DNA of 64,000 nt, taken from positions 434,001 to 498,000 of the forward strand of contig NZ_CAIT01000005.1 of assembly GCF_000296815.2 (NCBI RefSeq). The letters are read 5' to 3'. This document shows positions 23,946 through 33,022 of this stretch, in pieces (within the stretch, counting starts at the first letter, position 1; every line of letters starts with the position of its first letter). The notes under the pieces were generated by a model. The model did not search any database, had not been told where the DNA came from, and saw only the letters and a list, made by a program, of their open reading frames with translations. A program made the position numbers and the translations under genes. This DNA comes from Fibrisoma limi BUZ 3. Its GTDB lineage: Bacteria; Bacteroidota; Bacteroidia; Cytophagales; Spirosomataceae.

Positions 23946-25169
23946 TTACAGGCCCATTTCCTGAACGACATTCCGCACTTTTTCGGCGGCTTCTTTCAGC
24001 TCAACGGCTGACTGTACTTTCAGGCCGGATTCGTCGATAATCTTGGCACCTTCGGCTGCGTTGGTGCCCTGTAGGCGCACAATGATCGGAACCGGAATAT
24101 CGCCGATCGCTTTGTAGGCTTCCACGACGCCCGTAGCTACACGGTCGCAACGCACGATACCGCCGAAAATATTGATCAGGATAGCCTTTACATTCGGGTC
24201 TTTCAGGATGATTCGGAAACCAGCTTCTACCGTTTTGGCATTGGCACCACCACCGACGTCGAGGAAGTTGGCCGGCTCACCACCCGACAGCTTGATGATA
24301 TCCATCGTCGCCATCGCCAGACCAGCACCGTTTACCATGCAGCCCACGTTTCCGTCCAGCTTAACGTAGTTGAGGTCATTGGCCGATGCTTCAACTTCAA
24401 GGGGATCTTCCTCCGTGATGTCGCGCAGATTGGCCAGATCCGGGTGACGATACAGGGCGTTGTCGTCGAGGTTCACTTTTGCGTCGACCGCCAGGATTTT
24501 GTTATCCGACGTCTTCAAAACCGGATTGATCTCGAACATCGATGCGTCGGTATCAACGTACGCCTTGTAAAGCGCCGTCACGAATTTTACCATCTCCTTG
24601 AACGCTTCACCTTCCAGGCCCAGGCCAAACGCAATTTTACGTGCCTGGAATGGCTGAAGTCCAACGGCCGGATCGATCCATTCCTTCACGATCTTCTCGG
24701 GTGTGCTGGCGGCTACTTCTTCAATGTCCATACCGCCCTCGGTGCTGGCCATAATTACGTTGCAGGCCTTACTCCGGTCGAGGAGGATACTGATGTACAT
24801 CTCTTTCGGCTCCGAAGCACCGGGGTAAAATACATCCTGAGCGACGAGCACCTTGTTGACTTTCTTGCCTTCGGGGCCGGTCTGATGGGTTACCAGTACG
24901 TTGCCAATGAGGTTTTTGGCAATGTCGCGTACTTCGTCAACCGATTTGGCGACGGTCACGCCCCGCTGCTCCGTACCGCGAATTTTGCCCTTACCACGGC
25001 CACCGGCGTGAATCTGTGACTTCACCACGACAAACTTGGAGCCGGACTGCGCCATAATCTGCTTGGCGGCTTCAACGGCTTTCTCGGGCGATTCGGCCAC
25101 AATGCCTTCCTGAATACGGACGCCGTAGCGTTTGAGGATATCTTTCCCCTGGTACTCGTGTATATTCAT
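23946..25169 (-). CDS. sucC: Succinyl-CoA synthetase (ADP-forming), beta subunit
   Basis: 407 residues, full length. The N-terminus NIHEYQGKDILKRYGV and the ATP-grasp segments (KSQIHAGGRGKGKI) are typical. The C-terminal CoA-ligase domain has NFLDVGGGANAKTVEAG and ILINIFGGIVRCDRVA. It joins with SucD to convert succinyl-CoA to succinate while making ATP in the TCA cycle. sucD is not adjacent, as is often the case in this phylum. A heptad repeat at 25231-25309 lies in its upstream region. Confidence 0.96.
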   Translation of the reverse strand: MNIHEYQGKDILKRYGVRIQEGIVAESPEKAVEAAKQIMAQSGSKFVVVKSQIHAGGRGKGKIRGTEQRGVTVAKSVDEVRDIAKNLIGNVLVTHQTGPEGKKVNKVLVAQDVFYPGASEPKEMYISILLDRSKACNVIMASTEGGMDIEEVAASTPEKIVKEWIDPAVGLQPFQARKIAFGLGLEGEAFKEMVKFVTALYKAYVDTDASMFEINPVLKTSDNKILAVDAKVNLDDNALYRHPDLANLRDITEEDPLEVEASANDLNYVKLDGNVGCMVNGAGLAMATMDIIKLSGGEPANFLDVGGGANAKTVEAGFRIILKDPNVKAILINIFGGIVRCDRVATGVVEAYKAIGDIPVPIIVRLQGTNAAEGAKIIDESGLKVQSAVELKEAAEKVRNVVQEMGL

Positions 25170-25230
25170 GACAACTGCAACAAGGATTGTTGGAAATCGT
25201 ATTTTTGCGGGGCAAGTTAGCCAAAAAAAG

Positions 25231-25309
25231 CGTTTTCGGTTTACGGTTTACGGTTTTCTGTTGCGAGCGAGCGACCTAACAGAAAACCGTAAACCATAAA
25301 CCGAAAACG
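25231..25309. repeat. Snap-back repeat built from GGTTTAC heptads
   Basis: The arms 25231-25262 and 25278-25309 match at 31 of 32 positions. The left arm reads CGTTTTC GGTTTAC GGTTTAC GGTTTTC TGTT, four 7-base units. It lies between the divergent sucC and ABC ATPase genes, so it must leave both promoters usable. Confidence 0.9.
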
Positions 25310-25322
25310 GTAAACCCAGACA

Positions 25323-25979
25323 ATGTCCCTTCTCCAAACTACTGATATTCGCCGGTCATACGGCAGCTTACCTGTTTTGAAAGGAATTAATCTGGCCATT
25401 GAGCCGGGCGAGGTGGTATCTATTGTAGGAGCCTCAGGGGCCGGAAAAACCACGCTGCTGCATATCCTGGGTACATTGGACCGGCCTGATTCGGGGCATT
25501 TGACCATTGACGGGGAGAACGTATTCAAGCAGAACGACCGGCAATTGGCCCGTTTCCGCAACGAGCGGATTGGGTTCGTCTTTCAGTTTAATAACCTGCT
25601 GCCCGAGTTTTCGGCGCTCGAAAACGTCTGTCTGCCGGGTTTCATTGCCGGCAAGGATGAAAAAGAGGTTCGAAAGCGGGCGCAAACACTGCTTGATACG
25701 CTCGGCCTGCACGACCGGCTCAATCACTTGCCCTCTCAGATGTCGGGTGGGGAACAGCAGCGAACGGCCGTAGCACGAGCCCTGATTAACCAGCCGGCCA
25801 TTGTTTTCGCCGATGAGCCGAGCGGAAACCTCGACTCGCGCAACGCCGAAGACCTGCACCAGTTATTTTTTCGGCTTCGCAACGACCTGGGACAGACGTT
25901 CATTATCGTAACGCATAACGAAACATTGGCGGGTATGGCCGATCGTACCCTAACCATTCGTGATGGGTTGATAGAGTAG
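25323..25979 (+). CDS. LolD/MacB-type ABC transporter ATP-binding protein
   Basis: 218 residues, the size of LolD. Walker A is [11 protein letters not shown], the signature is [15 protein letters not shown] and Walker B is [12 protein letters not shown], followed by the His switch IIVTHN. The insert [19 protein letters not shown] is typical of LolD/FtsE-type ATPases that work with FtsX-like permeases. No permease is adjacent. In this phylum LolD is often unlinked, so the permease at 60435 is a possible partner (inference). It converges with the ABC-2 permease gene. Confidence 0.9.
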   Translation: MSLLQTTDIRRSYGSLPVLKGINLAIEPGEVVSIVGASGAGKTTLLHILGTLDRPDSGHLTIDGENVFKQNDRQLARFRNERIGFVFQFNNLLPEFSALENVCLPGFIAGKDEKEVRKRAQTLLDTLGLHDRLNHLPSQMSGGEQQRTAVARALINQPAIVFADEPSGNLDSRNAEDLHQLFFRLRNDLGQTFIIVTHNETLAGMADRTLTIRDGLIE

Positions 25980-25989
25980 CTTTCCAGTC

Positions 25990-27108
25990 TCATACCGTTT
26001 TCCGATACCGCCATGAGGCCAGACTGATCAACGCTACGGCCATCAGCAACAGGGCTACGAACTGCGATTGCATGTCGCGGAACGTACTGCCTTTCAGCAT
26101 CACGTTCCGGCCGACTTCGATGATGTAGCGGAGGGGATTCAGTGTATTGAGGTATTGCGCCCAGGTAGGCATGTTTTCGGTGGAAGAGAACAAGCCGCTG
26201 AGCAGAATAAACAACACCAGGCAGAAAAACACGGCGAACATGGCCTGTTGCTGAGTCTCTGAAATGGCCGAGATCAGCAGACCAAGCCCTACGCAAAGCA
26301 ACAAAAAGAGGAATGCAAAGCCGTACATGAGCGGAACGCTGCCCACAACCGGGATCTGAAAGAGGAAGATACCAACCAGCAACCCCATTGTAAACTGCAC
26401 AAGTCCAATAATAACGAACGGCGTTAGCTTGCCCAGGATGAATTCGTGCTTCCGGATGGGTGTTACGTTCAACTGTTCCTGCGTACCGATTTCCTTTTCG
26501 CGAACGATGTTCAGGGCGGCAATCATCCCCCCAACCAGAATCAGCAGCTCAAACAGAATTCCCGGTACCATGAACGTTTTGTACTCCAGCCGTGGATTGT
26601 ACCAGTACTGATTTTCGATCTCCAGTCGACCGCCGGTTGCCGGTTGTTGAACGGCGACGGTTTCTGTACGGATTTCGTCGTTGAAGTTTCGGATGATTGT
26701 CTGGGCGTATCCCGATGCAATACCCGCTTTGGAGCCGTCGATGGCGTTGACGAGTAACTGGATTGAAGCTCGATTCTCCTTGCCCAGATCACGTTCAAAA
26801 TGGGGTGGTATCAGCAGAATCAGGTCGGCCCGGCTCGCCAGCAACTCACGGTAAGCAGGTTTGTAGGCCGGTACGTAGCCCTTCAGCCGGAAGTTGTCGA
26901 TGTGCCGGAATTTACCCACCAGTCGCTGGGCATACGTAGTATGGTCCTGATCAACGACCACGATGTTCAGGTTTTTGACCTCAAAGTTGGCCGCGTAAGC
27001 CAACAGAATCAATTGCAGAACGGGAGCCGCCAGCATCATCCGCAACAACACCGCATTGCGGAAGATCTGCTTGAATTCCTTTTCGATAATAAAACGGATA
27101 CGGGTCAT
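25990..27108 (-). CDS. ABC-2 type transporter permease (YbhR/YbhS-like)
   Basis: From the ATG at 27108 the product has 372 residues. A longer frame to 27174 would read through a purine-rich inverted repeat and is unlikely. The layout is that of ABC2_membrane_3 exporters: one N-terminal helix (LLRMMLAAPVLQLILLAYAA), a large periplasmic domain (residues about 45-170) and five C-terminal helices, with EKEIGTQEQLNVTPI and LFSSTENMPTWAQYLN as family motifs. It is the last gene of a seven-gene exporter operon and pairs with the next permease as a heterodimer. Confidence 0.9.
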   Translation of the reverse strand: MTRIRFIIEKEFKQIFRNAVLLRMMLAAPVLQLILLAYAANFEVKNLNIVVVDQDHTTYAQRLVGKFRHIDNFRLKGYVPAYKPAYRELLASRADLILLIPPHFERDLGKENRASIQLLVNAIDGSKAGIASGYAQTIIRNFNDEIRTETVAVQQPATGGRLEIENQYWYNPRLEYKTFMVPGILFELLILVGGMIAALNIVREKEIGTQEQLNVTPIRKHEFILGKLTPFVIIGLVQFTMGLLVGIFLFQIPVVGSVPLMYGFAFLFLLLCVGLGLLISAISETQQQAMFAVFFCLVLFILLSGLFSSTENMPTWAQYLNTLNPLRYIIEVGRNVMLKGSTFRDMQSQFVALLLMAVALISLASWRYRKTV

Positions 27109-27118
27109 GGTTTTAAAG

Positions 27119-27190
27119 GGGGAGGAAAGGGAGGAGAGGAGGAAAGGAGAAAAGGGATTGCCTCTTCCCTTCATCCATTCCTCCCTTTCA
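27119..27190. repeat. Purine/pyrimidine snap-back repeat between the two ABC-2 permeases
   Basis: GGAGGAAAGGGAGGAGAGG (about 27121-27139) is largely complementary to CTTCATCCATTCCTCCC (about 27170-27186). A similar repeat lies at 28304-28393. Confidence 0.6.
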
Positions 27191-28297
27191 TTCCAATCTT
27201 GGTTTGAGGTTGTGCAGACTGATGCCCATCAGCAGGGCAGACATGCTTACTAAGACCAGGGTTTCTTTCCACAAATACCCGAGGCCGACGCCTTTTATCA
27301 TGATGCCTTTCACGATGTCGATGAAGTAACGGGCGGGGATAATCTGGGAAATGAATTGAAGTGCGCGGGGCATACTTTCGATCGGGAAGATGAAACCGGA
27401 CAGAAAGATCGTAGGCATTAGCATCAGCAGCAGTGATGCGAACATGGCCACTAGCTGGGTTTCGGCGATGGTCGAAATCAGCAGACCAAGCGAAAGCGAC
27501 AGAAAAATGAACAGCAGGGTTTCAGCCAGTAACAGCAGTAGACTTCCGTTCAGTGGAATACCGAGCAGAAATATGCCGAGCGCGATGATGATGCAGCCGT
27601 TCAGAAACGACAGCAGCAGATACGGGAGCACCTTGCCAAACAGAATCTGAAGCTGGCTCAGGGGCGATACCAGCAATACTTCCATCGTACCGGTTTCTTT
27701 TTCACGCGCAATGGTCACCGACGTCATCAGGGCCGATACCAGGAGCAACACCATCGCCATCACGCCCGGCACGAACACAAAGGCTCCTTTCAGGTCGGGG
27801 TTGAACACCATCCGTGGCTCCACCGAAATCTGTAGAGGGCTGGCCGCGTTGGGTGGATTTTGTTCATTGTTATAGCTCTGAATAATGCTGGTGGCGTAGT
27901 TGGTCAGGCTGATGGCCGTGTTCTGCTCCGACGCATCGGCCAGCAACTGGACCTGTGCCAATCCATCATGTGCGTAGTCGTTGGTAAAATTCGGGGGGAA
28001 AACAACGACTAGTTTCACGTGCCCCTGCCGGAACGTAGCTTCGATGTCGCGGTACGAGGTCAGGCTCTGCCGCAGCCGGAAATACCCCGACGACAGCAGT
28101 CGATCGATAATTCGCTGACTATGCTGGCCGTGGTCAAAATCCAGTACGGCTATCTGGGCGTTCTTAATCTCGTTGGTCAGCGCAAACCCAAACAGAATGA
28201 CCATCACCAGCGGCATCCCGAATAAAATAAGTACAGTTCGGCGGTCGCGCTGGATATGGTAAAATTCCTTTCTGACAAATGCGAAAAAGCGGTTCAT
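27188..28297 (-). CDS. ABC-2 type transporter permease (YbhR/YbhS-like)
   Basis: From the ATG at 28297 the product has 369 residues (MNRFFAFVRKEFYHIQRDRR start). The longer frame to 28396 is repeat-derived. Features are an N-terminal helix (VLILFGMPLVMVILFGFALT), a periplasmic domain, and a C-terminal membrane block with AREKETGTMEVLLVSPLSQ and IFLSGFIFPIESMP. It is homologous to the neighbouring permease, consistent with a heterodimeric exporter served by the two ATPase genes upstream. Confidence 0.9.
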   Translation of the reverse strand: MNRFFAFVRKEFYHIQRDRRTVLILFGMPLVMVILFGFALTNEIKNAQIAVLDFDHGQHSQRIIDRLLSSGYFRLRQSLTSYRDIEATFRQGHVKLVVVFPPNFTNDYAHDGLAQVQLLADASEQNTAISLTNYATSIIQSYNNEQNPPNAASPLQISVEPRMVFNPDLKGAFVFVPGVMAMVLLLVSALMTSVTIAREKETGTMEVLLVSPLSQLQILFGKVLPYLLLSFLNGCIIIALGIFLLGIPLNGSLLLLLAETLLFIFLSLSLGLLISTIAETQLVAMFASLLLMLMPTIFLSGFIFPIESMPRALQFISQIIPARYFIDIVKGIMIKGVGLGYLWKETLVLVSMSALLMGISLHNLKPRLE

Positions 28298-28303
28298 GTT
28301 TTT

Positions 28304-28393
28304 TAGGGAGGAAAGGAGGAGGGAGGAGAGGAGAAAGGGAAGAAAAGTGAAGGGGGAAATACTCGCATTTCCTTTTCTACTTTCCTTCCTTCT
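28304..28393. repeat. Purine/pyrimidine snap-back repeat upstream of the second permease
   Basis: GGGAGGAAAGGAGGAGGGAG (28305-28324) and CTTTTCTACTTTCCTTCC (about 28373-28390) form imperfect arms. It lies inside the exporter operon and is therefore probably transcribed. Confidence 0.55.
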
Positions 28394-29127
28394 CATTTTG
28401 TCGACGTACCCCGGGCCAGAATCTGAAAAACTCCGTCCATAGAATCCGTGCCGAACGATCGTTTGAGACCGCTGGGCGTATCAAGTGCTTTGATTCGACC
28501 ATCCACCATGATCGATACCCGGTTGCAGTACTCAGCTTCATCCATGTAGTGCGTAGTCACGAAAATGGTCGTGCCCCGGTCGGCGGCTTCGTAGATCATG
28601 TCCCAGAACTGCCGCCGGGTTATCGGGTCAACGCCCCCCGTGGGCTCATCCAGAAACACAATCCGGGGGTTGTGTACCAGAGCGACCGAGAACGCCAGCC
28701 GTTGTTTCCAGCCCAGGGGCAAAGAGGCTACCAGTTTGTCGGCCACACTGCCCAGGTTCAGTTGCTCGATGATCTGGTCGGATTTGGCTTTCAGATCGGC
28801 ACGGTTGAGCCCGTAAATACCCCCATAAAACCGGATGTTTTCTCGTACAGTCAAGTCTTCATAAAGCGAAAACTTCTGGCTCATGTAGCCGATTACCTGC
28901 TTGATCTGCTCGGTCTGTCGGTACACATCGAAGCCAGCAATCCGGGCATCGCCGGAGGTCGGTTTCAGCAGTCCACAGAGCATCCGGATGGCGGTGGTTT
29001 TTCCGGCTCCGTTGGCCCCCAGAAACCCAAAGATTTCACCCTGCGCCACGTCGAACGTAATCTCGTTGGTCGCTACGAAATCGCCGAACTTCTTGGTCAG
29101 CTTGTTGGTGATCACTGCCTTATCCAT
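28393..29127 (-). CDS. ABC transporter ATP-binding protein (second-half YbhF type)
   Basis: 244 residues. Walker A is GANGAGKTTAIRML and Walker B is RIVFLDEPTGGVDP. The signature loop is SLPLGWKQRLA instead of LSGGQ, the variant found in the C-terminal half of E. coli YbhF. It overlaps the upstream ATPase gene by 8 bases. Together the two genes look like a YbhF fusion split in two and would form the nucleotide-binding pair of the exporter. Confidence 0.92.
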   Translation of the reverse strand: MDKAVITNKLTKKFGDFVATNEITFDVAQGEIFGFLGANGAGKTTAIRMLCGLLKPTSGDARIAGFDVYRQTEQIKQVIGYMSQKFSLYEDLTVRENIRFYGGIYGLNRADLKAKSDQIIEQLNLGSVADKLVASLPLGWKQRLAFSVALVHNPRIVFLDEPTGGVDPITRRQFWDMIYEAADRGTTIFVTTHYMDEAEYCNRVSIMVDGRIKALDTPSGLKRSFGTDSMDGVFQILARGTSTK

Positions 29128-30028
29128 GCTGCATCAGGGCCATAAAACTATCTTCGATACCCGCCTGAATCGGCTTGATGGTTACGTGTTCATGGCGTCG
29201 TTCGCGGAGGTACCGATCAATGTCGGCGGGCGTGGTTCCTTCCTCGGTAGTCAGGTGAAGGTATTCGCCAAATGCATAACAGGTCTGCGTGAACGGAGCC
29301 TTGCGCAGGTCCTGGATCAACCGGAAGGTTTCGGCCGCTTTCACCGCGTAGAGCGGTTTTCGGAACAGATGTTCTACGCCCGAGGGCGTATCTATCGCCA
29401 GAATCTGGCCGGTTTGCATCAACGCAATCCGATCGCAGCGATTGGCTTCGTCCATGTATGGCGTCGACACCAGCATGGTCAACTGCCGCTCTTTCAGGCG
29501 CTGAAGCATCTCCCAGAACTCCTTGCGCGATACGGCATCGACGCCCGTCGTGGGCTCGTCCAGAAACAGTACCTCCGGCTTGTGAATCAGGGCGCAGCAC
29601 AGGGCCAGTTTTTGCTTCATACCTCCGGAAAGCGCACCCGCCCGCCGGTCTTTGAAAGGCTCCAACTGAACATATATCTCTCGGATCAGGTCGTAGTTAG
29701 CCTGGATGGAGGTACCAAAGACCGTCGCGAAAAAGGAGAGATTTTCTTCAACAGTCAGGTCAGGATAAAGCGAGAATCGCCCTGGCATATATCCCACCAG
29801 CGACCGTAAAGCCCGAAAGTCCTTTACTACATCGCGACCAACCACCGTAGCCCGGCCCTCATCGGGGCGAAGTAACGTAACCAGAATTTTGAACAAGGTT
29901 GTCTTTCCGGCTCCGTCGGGACCAATCAATCCAAACAGTTCGCCCGGTTTTACCGACAGCGATACCGTCTGCACCGCTTTGGTACTCCCGTAGGCTTTCG
30001 ATACGTTATCGATGACTATAGCGTCCAT
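29120..30028 (-). CDS. ABC transporter ATP-binding protein (first-half YbhF type)
   Basis: About 302 residues from the ATG at 30028 (MDAIVIDNVSKAYGST); an ATG 21 bases earlier is possible. Walker A is GPDGAGKTTLFKIL, the signature LSGGMKQKLALCCAL and Walker B VLFLDEPTTGVD, as in the N-terminal half of YbhF. A C-terminal extension of about 80 residues follows the ATPase fold. It is co-transcribed between the HlyD-like adaptor gene and the second ATPase gene. Confidence 0.92.
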   Translation of the reverse strand: MDAIVIDNVSKAYGSTKAVQTVSLSVKPGELFGLIGPDGAGKTTLFKILVTLLRPDEGRATVVGRDVVKDFRALRSLVGYMPGRFSLYPDLTVEENLSFFATVFGTSIQANYDLIREIYVQLEPFKDRRAGALSGGMKQKLALCCALIHKPEVLFLDEPTTGVDAVSRKEFWEMLQRLKERQLTMLVSTPYMDEANRCDRIALMQTGQILAIDTPSGVEHLFRKPLYAVKAAETFRLIQDLRKAPFTQTCYAFGEYLHLTTEEGTTPADIDRYLRERRHEHVTIKPIQAGIEDSFMALMQHG

Positions 30029-30066
30029 AGTGGATGGGTTTACAGGCATTGGTCGAGACCCGAAAC

Positions 30067-31002
30067 CTAGTTGAACTTAACCTCGCCTGGCATGCCGATT
30101 TTCAGAGCCCCGTCATTTTTGACGTTCACCTTCATGGCATACACCAGATTGACCCGTTCATCTTTGGTCTGGATGATTTTCGGCGTGAACTCCGCCTTGC
30201 TCGAAATCCATGCGACGGTTCCTTCGTAAGGTTTCAACTGGTCGTTGGGTGCATCGACAAATACCTTGACTTTCTGGCCGGGTTTTACGTTGACCAACTG
30301 ATCGCCACTGACATAGGCCCGAAGCGTAATGTCGGTCAGAGCCGCGATTTTGTACAGAGGTTTTCCGTAGCTGACGACTTCGCCGGGCTCCGCGTACTTG
30401 ACCGTAACGGTGCCGCCCACCGGATTGACAACGGTAGCCCTGGCTATCTGATCGTTCAGTTGTTTCACCTGCTCGGCGAGGGGGGCGGTTTCGGCCGTAG
30501 TGCCGCTCCGCTGTGTTTGCAGGGCCGATGCCTGCGCAACCCGCTGCTGCCGGATCAGGGCAATCTGCCGCTGCGTTACGTCGATCTGAGCGTTGATGTC
30601 GTCAAGTTGCTTCGTGGGGGCGGCTCCCGCAGCGATCAGATTTTTGGTTCGTTCTTTCTCGCGTTGCAGGGTGTTCAGTTGCTCCTGCTGCACGGCAATC
30701 TGATCAGCAAAAGCCGAGAGCTGGGCCGACACGTCGGGCGTCCGGCTCCGAACGGCCCGCTGGCTGGCCAGGAGTTGCGCCTTGCGGAGCTGAAGCTGCG
30801 TTGTGTCGATTTTGCCGACCGCCTGTCCGGTGCTCAGCGTTTGCCCTTCTTCAACCGAAAAGCGCAGGAGTGTACCCGTCGCTTCGGCGGAGACGGTGGT
30901 TTCAACGGCTTCGAAATTTCCGTAGGCATCGGCGGCATCGTCGTCGGACTGGCAGGCCGTTATTATGAGACTTAGTAGCAAAGGAATGAGGACTCGTTTC
31001 AT
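30067..31002 (-). CDS. HlyD family periplasmic adaptor, lipoprotein (YbhG-like)
   Basis: 311 residues. The signal ends in a lipobox (LLLSLIITAC), so the protein is probably lipid-anchored. The middle is a coiled-coil hairpin of about 120 residues (QLSAFADQIAVQQEQLNTLQ, then QIDVTQRQIALIRQQ). Lipoyl/barrel halves flank it (GTLLRFSVEEGQTLSTGQAV and GGTVTVKYAEPGEVVSYGKP). It bridges the inner-membrane ABC exporter to the TolC-type protein encoded four bases upstream. Confidence 0.92.
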   Translation of the reverse strand: MKRVLIPLLLSLIITACQSDDDAADAYGNFEAVETTVSAEATGTLLRFSVEEGQTLSTGQAVGKIDTTQLQLRKAQLLASQRAVRSRTPDVSAQLSAFADQIAVQQEQLNTLQREKERTKNLIAAGAAPTKQLDDINAQIDVTQRQIALIRQQRVAQASALQTQRSGTTAETAPLAEQVKQLNDQIARATVVNPVGGTVTVKYAEPGEVVSYGKPLYKIAALTDITLRAYVSGDQLVNVKPGQKVKVFVDAPNDQLKPYEGTVAWISSKAEFTPKIIQTKDERVNLVYAMKVNVKNDGALKIGMPGEVKFN

Positions 31003-31005
31003 AGC

Positions 31006-32268
31006 TTAATTGCCGATTAAGGTTCGGTATTGGATACGGGCCTGTAGCAGTTGCAGCTCGTGGAGCTTCTGATTTAGCAGGGCCTGGTTTTCGTTGTTCA
31101 ATTCGGTCGTGTAGTCGCGGGCGGCAATCACACCATTGTCAAGTTGCACGGCCGCAGCCTGTCTGACTCTGGTACGTAGGTCAACAATAGCCGCATCCTG
31201 CTCGAGCTGGCTCTGTAGCCGGTCAATTTCGGTTTGCTGCTGTCGTAATTGAAGCGCCAGATTTTTCTCAAACGTCGCCTGCTGTACATCGACCGTTTGC
31301 TGGTTGAGCCGAAGCGTTTGCCGCTCGTTCTGGATGGTGTATGCGGCCGATAGGTTCCAGTTCAACCGGAGACCACCGATGAAAAATCCTTTGAACGTAT
31401 TGTCCAGGAAGTTCAGAGCAGGCCGTCCAAATCCCCCCTGAGCAAACAGGCTGAATCGGGGTCTCAGGCGGTTGTCGGCCAATCGTAGCTGAGCGTCATA
31501 CAACGATCGCTGCGACTGATACAAGGCCAGTTCCGGGCGGTTCAGGGGCAGACTCCCGACGGGGTGAGCGGGCGGCTCGACCACCAGTTGAGTGCTGTCG
31601 GTAATGGGCAGATTTGTCAGGATCTGTAGCCCATCGCGCAGACCACGGCGCGTGGCATTCAGGTCGGCCAGTCGCTGTTCGGCGCGGAGTACCTCGGCCT
31701 GCAAGCCATCGACGTTCATCTGGGCCGCCGTACCAAAACGGACACTTGCCCGGAGTTTCTCGATTCGGTTTCGGAGGTCGGTCAGTAACGTCTGCGTAAG
31801 CTGCCGGTTCTCGTCGGTGAGCAGCGCGTTGAGAAAATAGGCATTAACCTGATCGTTTAGTCGGTTCAGCTCCACGTCGATCTGTTGCTGGGCAGCGGCC
31901 GTGCTGGCACGTTGCACATCGGTCTGGAGTCGGGTCAGGTTGCCGTCGTACACTGGATAAGTGGCGTCCAGCGTCAGTTTATACTGATCCTTGCTCAGCA
32001 CCGGAATCGCTACGTTAGGCAGTTCAATGGGCAGACGCGTTACGTCCGATTGCCACGAAGCCTGCCCATTGACAGCTACTTGTGGCCACTGACGATTGGT
32101 GTTCAGCGTAGCGATGGCCAACGCCTTTGTTTGCTCCAGAATGGCCGTCTGGCGCAGCAACGGATAGTTTGTCCGGGCAGCTTCATAACACTGCCGGAGC
32201 GTTATCGTAGGCTGCCCAGCGAGCGGTAGGCCAAGAAGCCAGATGAATCCAGTTAGGTAAGTTTTCAT
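31006..32268 (-). CDS. TolC family outer membrane efflux protein
   Basis: 420 residues from the ATG at 32268, preceding the signal peptide (YLTGFIWLLGLPLAGQ). Two repeated TolC-type segments are visible. The first starts at TLRQCYEAARTNYPLLRQ and the second has FSLFAQGGFGRPALNF and LNWNLSAAYTIQNER followed by a long helical run. It forms the outer-membrane channel for the exporter encoded downstream. A palindromic operator candidate lies just upstream at 32287-32302. Confidence 0.92.
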   Translation of the reverse strand: MKTYLTGFIWLLGLPLAGQPTITLRQCYEAARTNYPLLRQTAILEQTKALAIATLNTNRQWPQVAVNGQASWQSDVTRLPIELPNVAIPVLSKDQYKLTLDATYPVYDGNLTRLQTDVQRASTAAAQQQIDVELNRLNDQVNAYFLNALLTDENRQLTQTLLTDLRNRIEKLRASVRFGTAAQMNVDGLQAEVLRAEQRLADLNATRRGLRDGLQILTNLPITDSTQLVVEPPAHPVGSLPLNRPELALYQSQRSLYDAQLRLADNRLRPRFSLFAQGGFGRPALNFLDNTFKGFFIGGLRLNWNLSAAYTIQNERQTLRLNQQTVDVQQATFEKNLALQLRQQQTEIDRLQSQLEQDAAIVDLRTRVRQAAAVQLDNGVIAARDYTTELNNENQALLNQKLHELQLLQARIQYRTLIGN

Positions 32269-32286
32269 CGTATACAAACGGTTGTT

Positions 32287-32302
32287 CTAAACAATTGTTT
32301 AG
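32287..32302. promoter_or_regulatory. TetR operator candidate before tolC
   Basis: CTAAACAATTGTTTAG is a perfect 16-base palindrome in the tetR-tolC gap. It shares TAAACA-N2-TGTTTA with the site at 32972-32987 upstream of tetR. Confidence 0.6.
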
Positions 32303-32319
32303 TTAAGGGGTAAAAAAAT

Positions 32320-32931
32320 TTAAGTCTGTCTCAGGTAAGCCATAATCATTTCCGGAACGATCTGTTTGCGAGTTTCCATGAACTGCCTGAAGCCGGCATC
32401 ATCAAGCGCTCCAACATACGATACGATTGGCTTTGCTATAACCGGAAAAATGACACTGCTCATGATCGTAATAATGACCTGTAATGGTTCAACTGTCCGG
32501 ATAGCCCCTTTTTCTGCTTCTTCCAGTAGTTGTTTTCTAAAGAACGACCCCTCAACGATGCCTTTTACATTCAGTTCTTTAAAGATGGGTACTCCGTCCT
32601 GCCGTTGTTCAGCTAATACGAACATGGGCAACAATGGGTTATCCAGAATAAAGTCAGTATACCGATCGATGATCTTCCAGATCTTTACTTCCAGCGGAGT
32701 TTGCTCGTTCAACATCATCACCATGCGCCCCAAAAACTCCCGAAACGTATCGAGGTATATACTTTTGAATAACAGCTCTTTACTTCGGAAATAGTAGTTA
32801 ACCATAGCCAGGTTGACGCCGGCTTCATCGGCAATCTGCCGGATTTTAGCCCCTTCGTATCCCTGCTCCAGAAAGACTTTCCGGGCGGCATTTTTTATTT
32901 TCTGTTCCGTATCCTGTGCGTCCTCTGCCAT
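32320..32931 (-). CDS. TetR/AcrR family regulator (CecR-like position)
   Basis: 203 residues. The N-terminal HTH is standard (ARKVFLEQGYEGAKIRQIAD, then EAGVNLAMVNYYFRSKELLF). The C-terminal ligand domain is of the CecR-like size. It is the first gene of the exporter operon tetR-tolC-hlyD-ABC-ABC-permease-permease, the same set of functions as E. coli cecR-ybhGFSR. Matching palindromes before tetR and before tolC suggest it represses both. The inducer is unknown; in E. coli this system is linked to cation and some antibiotic resistance. Confidence 0.92.
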   Translation of the reverse strand: MAEDAQDTEQKIKNAARKVFLEQGYEGAKIRQIADEAGVNLAMVNYYFRSKELLFKSIYLDTFREFLGRMVMMLNEQTPLEVKIWKIIDRYTDFILDNPLLPMFVLAEQRQDGVPIFKELNVKGIVEGSFFRKQLLEEAEKGAIRTVEPLQVIITIMSSVIFPVIAKPIVSYVGALDDAGFRQFMETRKQIVPEMIMAYLRQT

Positions 32932-32971
32932 GGTAATGCTAACTCATGCAAAGTACGAACTTTTATTTGAA

Positions 32972-32987
32972 CTAAACAAGTGTTTAA
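32972..32987. promoter_or_regulatory. TetR operator candidate before tetR
   Basis: TAAACA-AG-TGTTTA (32973-32986) lies about 42 bases upstream of the tetR start codon. It is the second copy of the palindrome at 32287-32302. Confidence 0.6.
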
Positions 32988-33022
32988 TTTAGGGTGTGTA
33001 ATTTTTTTAGAATAGAACCGTA

